This document shows, in pieces, positions 57,145 through 64,000 of a DNA stretch of 64,000 bases. The stretch covers positions 112,941,746 through 113,005,745 of the forward strand of contig OY856187.1 of NCBI GenBank assembly GCA_963693315.1, read 5' to 3'. Position 1 is the stretch's first letter. Every line of letters begins with the position of its first letter. Position numbers and translations under genes: made by a program. The notes below the pieces were generated by a model. That model was not told where the DNA came from and made no database searches. It was given only the letters and a program-made list of their open reading frames with translations. This DNA comes from Diogma glabrata (taxonomy: Eukaryota; Arthropoda; Insecta; Diptera; Cylindrotomidae).

Positions 57145-59348
57145 ATTGAGATGGGTGGCTTCTTGTATTTGGCGACTCGATAACTCACCTTAGACACTCT
57201 ACAAGTATAACTGACGTTCGATCATACACAGGTGCTGATATGGACACCGATCATATGCTCGTCATCTTTAAGTACAAGTGCAAATTATCATCTACATTTA
57301 ACAGACAAGAAAAAAACGCTGAATAGATATCAGAAAATAATAACACAAAACATAGAAGAGCATGACATCTCTTCTGAGATGCCATTAAACATACACAAAG
57401 AATGGCAAACGCTTCAATCAACCATTATAGCCGCAGCACAAACTACAATCGGAAAACGACCACCGAAATCACACAACGAATGGTTTGACGACGAGTGCCG
57501 CCAATCCGTTGAACATAAACAAAAACTGCGAAAAAATTGTTAACAAGGAACACCCGAAGCTCCCAAGATGATTATCTATGCGTCAGAAAAGCCTCAGCAA
57601 AACTTCTACGTAAAAAGAAACGCGAACACATGAAGAGCTGCATCGCAAACATCAACCAACATGCGGCCAACGGAAATTTAAAAGAGTGCTTTGCCAATGC
57701 ACGGAATCTGACAAAAGATTTCCACTCAAGATCTACAGCCATTAAAAATAAAAATAATGAACTTACAACAAGTAAACGTGATGTGCTGGCAGTGTGGCGA
57801 CCTTACTTTTAAGACCTACTGAATAGGACGAATGAAGTTCATCCTATTCGAGCAATTGCTCAATCAACTGAGGAGATTTTTGTCCCTTACCTAGCAATAA
57901 AAAAAGTGGTAGCTGTTATTAAAAAATTGAAAAATAGCAAATCCCCAGGTTTCGATGGAATTCCCGCAGTACTCTTGAAAAATTGAGGAACAGCTCTGGT
58001 CTCACGTATATACGATCTGATTCTTGCAATCTGGGTCCAAGAATAACTACCTGCTGAATGGAAAACAGCTCTCATTGTTCCGCTACATAAGAAAAGTGAC
58101 CGTGTAAAGTGTGCAAATCATCGTGGCATCGCACTGTTGACTCATCCTGTTTGCCGAGACTATCAGTGTGGTTTTCGTCCTAACCGCTCAACCACAGATC
58201 AATGTTTTACATTAAGGATGATTCTGGAAAAATGTTGGGAGTACAACATCAGCATTCATCCGCTCTACGTTGATTTCAAGCAAGCATATGATAGTATCAT
58301 CCGCGAAAACCTTTGGTCCGCACTCATTTGCCTTGGTATCCCAGAGAAACTTGTTTCTCTGTGCAAACTCACAACATTGGGATCAAATTGTAGAATAGTA
58401 ATCGAAGGGTCAATTTCTGATCCTTTCAATATAACATCAGGTGTTCGACAAGGTGATGCACTCGCGCCCGTTTTATTTAATTTGGCGCTGGAGTACGCGA
58501 TTAGAAAAAGCCGCATTGAGACACAAAACTGCATTTATAACGAATCTAGTCAAATTCTTGGCTACGCAGATGATATTCTGCTTCTCGGACGTAGAACAAG
58601 CGATATTAAAGATAGTCTCTCTCAGCTTGAAAGAAATGCTAAACGACTTGGATTATGCATCAACACCGACAAAACTAAAGTGTTAACAACATCTAAGAAC
58701 ATACCTCCCGGAAATCTGGATACTGACGACTATGAAGTGGAACGCGTGGAAAACTTTAAATACATCAGGTCTGTAATAACATCGTCAAATGACATGCAGG
58801 CAGATATCAAAGCCGGTGTCTGCCGCATACAGAGTTTTCCACGCATACTCAAAACTTTTGCGATCAAAACATCTTTCGCGGTCGTGCAAACTCACACTTT
58901 ACAAAGCATTAATCCGACCTGTGCATACTTTTGGAAGTGAAAGCAGGACACTGACTTCCTCCGATTGTAGAATTCTATCAACATTCGAGAGGAAGGTCAT
59001 ACAAACAATTTATGGTCCATGCAAAGTTGCTGAAAATCAGTATAGAGTCCGAATGAATCATGAAATCAGACAGCTTCTTGGAGGCTGCGATGTAATCGGA
59101 TTCATTAAATCCAACCGGATTAGATGGTTTGGTCATGTAGAAAGGGCTCCATTGGATAGAATGATAAAAAAGCGTCCCAACAACAACCAGCTGGTGTTCG
59201 TCGGAGAGGAAGACCTAGAAAACGCTCGCGTGATGACACCATTCAAGACCTTCGTGATATAGGATGTTGAAACTGGAGTCAACTGGTCATGGAACGAGAT
59301 GATTGGAAGCTGATTGCACAGACGGCAAAATCCCTCCATGGGATGTAA
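57145..59348 (+). pseudogene. RTE-like LINE, endonuclease end plus reverse transcriptase
   Basis: The remnant opens with TDVRSYTGADMDTDHMLV (end of the AP endonuclease, about 57210-57265). The linker (NEWFDDECRQ; RKASAKLLRKKKREH) follows. RT motifs come next: KKLKNSKSPGFDGIPAVLL (57922), LPAEWKTALIVPLHKK, NHRGIALLT (58117-58143), DYQCGFRPNRSTTDQCFTLR, YVDFKQAYDSI, SGVRQGDALAPVLFNLALE, ILGYADDILLL with intact YADD (near 58555-58590), INTDKTKVL. It ends with the LINE tail motifs (IRWFGHVERAP; DDWKLIAQTAKSLHGM) at 59348. Frameshifts occur near 57290, 57540, 58870 and 59190, with stops at 57985 and 58044. The gap between NHRGIALLT and DYQCGF lacks the usual ~30 residues, so there is an internal deletion. 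An (AG)n run follows the stop. Confidence 0.85.
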
Positions 59349-59964
59349 ACGCCAGAGAGAGAGAGGGAGAGAACAATAAACAATACAATTAATTGCTACA
59401 AAGAATTGTTGAGGAGAAACCACCAAAAATTATCCAGGCATCGTTATTGCAATTTTTTGGCAAAAAAATTAATTAAAACATTAGAATCTAAAGAAAATTG
59501 TGTGAATTTTGTTTATCTAGTTGTTTTAACCATTTTAAATTAACTTGTTTTTGTTTGTTTAGTTATTTTTAATAAATATATGTACATTTGAATATATTAC
59601 TCTCGTTTTCTTTATTAAAAAAAAGGAAAAAACAAATTGTATGGAACAAATTATCCTTTTTTGTATGTAGTTAGTTCCTCGATTAGTCCGGATTCAAATA
59701 GTACGGCTAAATGGTGGAACCGATTAACCGTACTATGCGAGGTATTCCTGTATACTGAAGATTTGAAGATAGCTTGTTAAAAATTTAGTAAAATTAGTAA
59801 AAGTGAGATTTGTGATATATAAAAATTAGATTTAAAAATGGACCGAAAAGTCCATGTCGTTTGATTTAAGTAAAATACGTAAGACTTGTGATAAATTGTA
59901 GTATCTACATATTAAATAATTTAAAAACATAAAAATATCGATCTTAATATCTAAATATCGATCT
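59349..59964. other. LINE tail and spacer
   Basis: Contains an (AG)n run at about 59353-59372, then AT-rich DNA. At about 59670-59755 there is 'cctcgattagtccggattca' and 'taaccgtactatgcgaggt', imperfectly self-complementary. It may be the end of a pogo/mariner-type element, but no partner end was seen. Confidence 0.35.
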
Positions 59965-60376
59965 TTATTTCATCTTGAATGAATTGCCATATGAACTTAA
60001 AAAACCATGTAACCATAATCAATTTAAAAAACTTTTAAGAACACATTTGGAAATCACCCAACCCAAACTTTTATAAGATGAAATTTTATAATATAATATA
60101 TAAATTTAAATTTATAAAAGCATAAATAAATAAATGTTTCATAAATAATAAATAAACAATACATAAATTATTATTTTAATTAATTTAATATAATATATCT
60201 TAATTTTTTTTTTTTTTTTATACCTAATCAAATTTATTTATTGTTAATAATTGTTTTTTTTCTTTAAATAAAAATTACATACTTAGAAAGGGCCCTACAG
60301 TTGTTTGTAACTTCTGAGAGGAGTACCCTACTTGTAATTTATTATGTATAATTAAATAAATAAATAAATAAATTTA
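59965..60376 (+). pseudogene. LINE 3' tail fragment, different family
   Basis: The frame reads LYFILNELPYELKKPCNHNQFKKLLRTHLE and stops, the typical last residues of a CR1/L2-like LINE (xxNxLPxxLKxxxxxxxFKKxLKxxL). After an AT-rich 3' region it ends with (TAAA)n at about 60352-60376. Only the tail is present. It is not the same family as the neighbouring 60500-63195 copy. Confidence 0.5.
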
Positions 60377-60424
60377 ATGAAAGTAAATCGTTAGTTTTGT
60401 CTTTGAAAATTTTGCTATTACACT

Positions 60425-60490
60425 GACTTAATGTTATTCAGTTGACAGTGGTGGGATCAAACCCACACCCCCCAAAGATACTGGTGCAGC
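60425..60490 (-). other. Possible tRNA-derived (SINE) promoter scrap
   Basis: On the minus strand 'ggtgtgggtttgatcccacca' contains GGTTTGATCCC, close to the tRNA B-box (GGTTCGANTCC). No convincing A-box or cloverleaf was found, so this is not called as a tRNA. It abuts the 3' end of the LINE copy on the minus strand. Confidence 0.2.
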
Positions 60491-60499
60491 GAAATAAAG

Positions 60500-63195
60500 T
60501 TTTTTTGTTTTTTTTTTTATTAATTAGTTAGACATGTTTAGTACACTAAATATGAAATATTCATTATTTAGACTCTTTGAATATCCGAAGATACCATGTC
60601 AACTATAAGGGAAGGAGATGAGGAAATTGGAAGGATAGAGGATATAGGGACAGCTATACTAAATGTTTTAAATGACGATGTACATTTCCTTTAAATACCT
60701 GAGGGGCAAATTCATCGGGAAAGACGAAAGCGGGCACAGAGTTCCATAATTTGGCCACTCTATTAAAATAATCGTTTTGGAAGGACATAGTTCTACCACA
60801 CGATGGAAGTATATTTTGAATTTCCTTAGAGGAGAATTCGCTAAAGTTGTATTTACAGTAGATTGACAATTCAGCCACATTTCTTCGGTGCTGGAGTGAG
60901 TAGTGATGTAAAAGTGTTTAATACTATTGTATAATACGCGGTATTATACGTAAAATACCGTATTGTCCAAAACGTAGTAAAATACAAGGTATTTTATTAT
61001 AAAATTTTTTTCTATTGTGGTAGCGCGCGAATCAGTAATCTGCAATTTTATTGAGATTTCGCGTGAATTACTTGAAGAATTTATAACTGCAAAAATATAT
61101 ACTACTGGTTCTTGAATATATGAACGACACAGAAGAAATTAATGAGTTATTGCCCCTTGTTACTAACAGTTAGAAAAGCATTGTTAGTGATTCGCAAATT
61201 TCTATGGCAACAAAATTGTTGTAATATCAACAGAACATAAATTTCAAACATCGAATGCTGCTTCATTACTGTTCACCGTTATAGGGAATTTTTTTTATGC
61301 TGCAAATCAAAATTATGAGCCATGAACTCATTCCGTTCCACTCTTTATGAGCTATGGACTGTCATTCAATTGTACATCTTTGAGTAGTCCTCTTTCTATA
61401 CATTCAAATTGATTAACTAAAACACCCAAATCTCAAAACTCACATTTTGAAACCAATGGCAGCTATATTGATTGTTTAACTTAGTGGCAAAGAGTTTGTG
61501 GCTCTTCGGAATGTTGCATCGTTTCGCATATTCCACTGTAACAGCAAAATCTTTTTCAATCTGCAGCCTAACTCATACTGCAAGAAGTATTTGTCTTACA
61601 AGTCAAAGAGGCGTAATCTTGTTTATGTGAAAAATCATAATTTAAATCTTCAACAGTTTACCGATGGGAAATGATTAAGTTTTCAATTTAAATAAAAACA
61701 TAAATACAATAACTCGTCGCGAATGAAAGTGATTAATATTGAAACCAAGCAGAATCACATGACTAAATAGATCTTCTTAGCATTGGTTTAAGAAATATAA
61801 ATAAAGATAACGATAAGAAATTCAAATGTCGGGGCAGTTGTTTAGAAGGAAATGAATTAGTTGTGATTGAAAATGGTGATGGAAGTAATTTTTTGTTGTT
61901 ATATCACTAACACTGTATGTCGGCTAATGCACTTTTGTACAAAATATACGGTATTTTATTTTGTATTATACAATGTATAATACGCTGTATTATACAAAAA
62001 AAATAAAATACCGTATTTTAACATCTCTAGGAGTGAGTCAAGCTGATCAGTTAGTTCGGTATTACCAATCAACCGTATTGCTTTCCTCTGTACAGAGTTT
62101 AGAGATTTTATTGTTGATTGACAAGCACCTCCCCAAACATGACAGCAATATTCCATACATGGACGAATAAAGGACTTATAGATCAGCAAAATTTGCTCGG
62201 GATTGAAAAATTTCTTACATCGACTCAAGAATCCTAATTTTTGCATTGCAGATTTAGCGAGATTGAAACATGTTTATTCCATTTCAGGTTATTTTCTATA
62301 TCCACTCCAAGAAGTCTAACTTATTCAACCTCACGCAGTTCCTCATGGTTTATCTTAATAGGAAAGTTTTTATGTCGTTTTATTCGTGAAAGACGACAAA
62401 GTTTAGTTTTGGTTGGATTAGATGCAACAAGATTACGACCACCCCAATTCATTATACGGGTCAAGTCCTCGTTGATAGAATCAATTAGCAGCTCTCTATC
62501 AATTGTGACTGCAGTTTGAGATCGAAATTTAGAAGATGCATGTGATGCATGCAATGTGCTGTCATCAGCAAAACTATGGATTGGGTGTACTGTAGAATTA
62601 AGTAAATCATTTATGTATAGAAGAAACAAAGTTGGTGAGAGTGCAGAGCCTTGAAGAACACCAGCATTGGTTGTGAAAATATTGGATGTGACACCATCTA
62701 AATTTCCATGGAATTTTCGGCTGGCTAAAAAACTATGAATCCATGAGAATGTAAGATGATCTATGCCATAAGATTTTAATTTAGCTATAAGATTATGGTA
62801 TATACTATGAGGTATATACTATGCCACACTTTATTTTCCACACGTTCTCCACTGATTTGTTCCAGAGATGAGTTACGTAGGCTAAAAGGTCACCTGTTGC
62901 ATGACTTCTACGAAAACCATACTGCTTATCATCAATAATTCTTGATATCTCCAAATTGTGATTAACATTTTTTTCAAATATTTTAGCTAATACCGACAAA
63001 ATTGCAATCGGTCTATAATTGTTAGGATCTATCTTACTGCCTTTCTTTGGAATGGGCTGAATACTAGCTAGCTTCCAAGCATCGGGAAATATTCCGGTTT
63101 TGTAAGATAAATAGAAGATTTTTGTTAGAATTGGAGGTGGAATAAGGGGTGGAATACCGTTGGGGCAAGCGGATTTGGTGGTATTGATACACTCA
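60500..63195 (-). pseudogene. Jockey/CR1-type LINE, copy 2, interrupted
   Basis: Same family as 50213-52822, opposite strand. From the 5' side (high coordinates): SACPNGIPPLI (degenerate, about 63150), WKLASIQPIPKKGSKIDPNNYRPIAILS, KQYGFRRSHATGDLLAYVTHL, a deletion with a small duplication ('ggtatatactat') at about 62800-62825 where SLDISNAFDKVWH should be, HSFADDSTLHAS with intact FADD (about 62545-62580), KTKLCRLSR, then VWGGACQSTIKSLNSVQRKAIRLIG (to about 62040). A hAT-type element follows, and the C-terminus resumes at 60900 (VAELSIYCKYNFSEFSSKEIQNILPSC). T runs at 60499-60519 are the poly(A) tail. It is 5'-truncated near 63195. Confidence 0.9.
60901..62029. mobile_element. 1.13-kb hAT-type element in LINE copy 2
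   Basis: The left end TAGTGATGTAAAAG and the inverted right end TAGAGATGTTAAAATAC flank the insertion. The 8-bp GGAGTGAG is duplicated perfectly (60893-60900 and 62030-62037). Copy 1 of the LINE is uninterrupted at the same point (52365), which proves the insertion. Near both ends are GTATTATAC and AATACCGTATTTTA-type palindromic motifs. No transposase frame is recognisable inside. Confidence 0.92.
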
Positions 63196-64000
63196 GAGAA
63201 TTTTGTTAGTAAATTTAATAACCCCTTTTGTTAGTAAATTTAATAAATTTAATAATAATAATTATTTTAATAAAACTTTTATTAAATTAAAAATATGGTC
63301 CATATTATTAAAATAATCAGAGCTGTTGATTAAATTAATAACCAATTCTTATTAAAAAATTGATTTCAGAAGGCAAATAAAAAAATCATTTTATTAAAGC
63401 AGAGCTATTAAAATTGAAACATAAATTATTATTTTTGTAGTTAAATTTATTAACCATTTTATAAGATTAATTACCGAAGTTCTTATTTTTGAAACTTAGG
63501 TTATTAGATTAATAAAAGCATACATTAATTTATTCTTTGGTTATTATTTTAAATGTGAATTAAGAAAATCTTAAGAAGAATCACAGTTTATATCCAGACG
63601 CTGACTACAAAACATTAAAAAACATTTGTATTTTGTTAAATAATTTAAAGTTAATAAATAATTTTTAGGTGAAATATTAAAAAAAAAATAAAAATGTTGT
63701 GAAATTAAACAAAAATAAATAGTTAAACTTGAACAGTTTAATGAACAGAATAGTTGGGCCGCAATTGACTCTGCATGGGACTGAAACAAACAACTTAGAC
63801 TCAATGAAATAGTAGAACTCACATCGGAAATTTGGAATAAATGAAAAAATTATAGATCACCGCTTGGTTATAAACTGGTATTTAAAATTGTATAATAGTT
63901 TATTCGTATAAAGTTTTAATTAATATATTTATTTTAAAATTTTCAGATTGACATTGATTTTATTTATTTAATTCAATCACTATTAACTAGCATACATACA
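63196..64000. other. AT-rich region, nothing recognised
   Basis: Right edge of the window. It shows a short direct repeat 'ttttgttagtaaatttaata' at about 63200-63245 next to the 5' truncation point of LINE copy 2, and otherwise AT-rich DNA. Confidence 0.5.

Noticed and set aside
60425..60490. tRNA gene on the minus strand
   Set aside because: Only a B-box-like stretch is present; no cloverleaf, anticodon arm or A-box could be made. Kept only as a weak SINE-type feature.

Overview
The window looks like AT-rich, intron-bearing eukaryotic DNA, most likely from an insect or another arthropod. It carries one recognisable host-type gene fragment (a TMTC4-like membrane glycosyltransferase, minus strand, about 3.17-4.12 kb). 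Almost everything else I can read is decayed transposable element. There are no operons, ribosome binding sites, rRNA genes, convincing tRNA genes or CRISPR arrays. Most short open frames are chance or repeat-derived.

Layout. 1-3.0 kb: a repeat element built round about eight tandem copies of a ~289-bp unit; a second, broken copy lies at 46.1-49.5 kb. 3.2-4.1 kb: TMTC4-like fragment. 5.4-6.1 kb: candidate solo LTR, its first ~220 bp repeated at 23.0 kb. 6.95-10.99 kb: a Penelope-like retroelement (reverse transcriptase plus GIY-YIG endonuclease) split by a 2.1-kb DNA transposon. 13.08-13.73 kb: a short transposon full of CCTGAT/ATCAGG motifs. 14.0-16.97 kb: a dead Ty3/gypsy pol gene on the minus strand, itself hit by a solo LTR and a 1.2-kb transposon. 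17-18.9 kb: LINE scrap, tandem repeats and a 740-bp hAT-type element with a perfect 8-bp target duplication. 19.7-21.2 kb and 23.5-24.2 kb: two large foldback elements. 25.2-28.5 kb: a 3.3-kb transposon with a transposase-family ORF. 31.0-41.8 kb: a nested block, in which a hAT remnant contains an unassigned transposon, which contains a 4.7-kb poly(A)-tailed insertion, which contains a minisatellite. 43.6 kb and 44.5 kb: a small MITE and an LTR/primer-site-like segment. 47.4-50.2 kb: a MITE, a Helitron 3' end, a foldback element and a Helitron protein fragment. 50.2-52.8 kb and 60.5-63.2 kb: two copies of one Jockey/CR1-type LINE in opposite orientations, the second split by a hAT-type element with a perfect 8-bp target duplication. 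57.1-59.4 kb: an RTE-like LINE.

The parts do not form a pathway. They record successive insertions, and host reading frames, target duplications and inverted ends show the order in several places. The best candidates for something undescribed are: (i) four transposons (8.2, 13.1, 15.5 and 25.2 kb) that share CC(C/T)-type ends and 2-3-bp target duplications but each carry their own array of short palindromic subterminal motifs; (ii) the unassigned transposase gene at 34.4-41.1 kb; (iii) the precise 4.7-kb poly(A)-tailed insertion inside it. All calls come from reading by eye; no database search was run.
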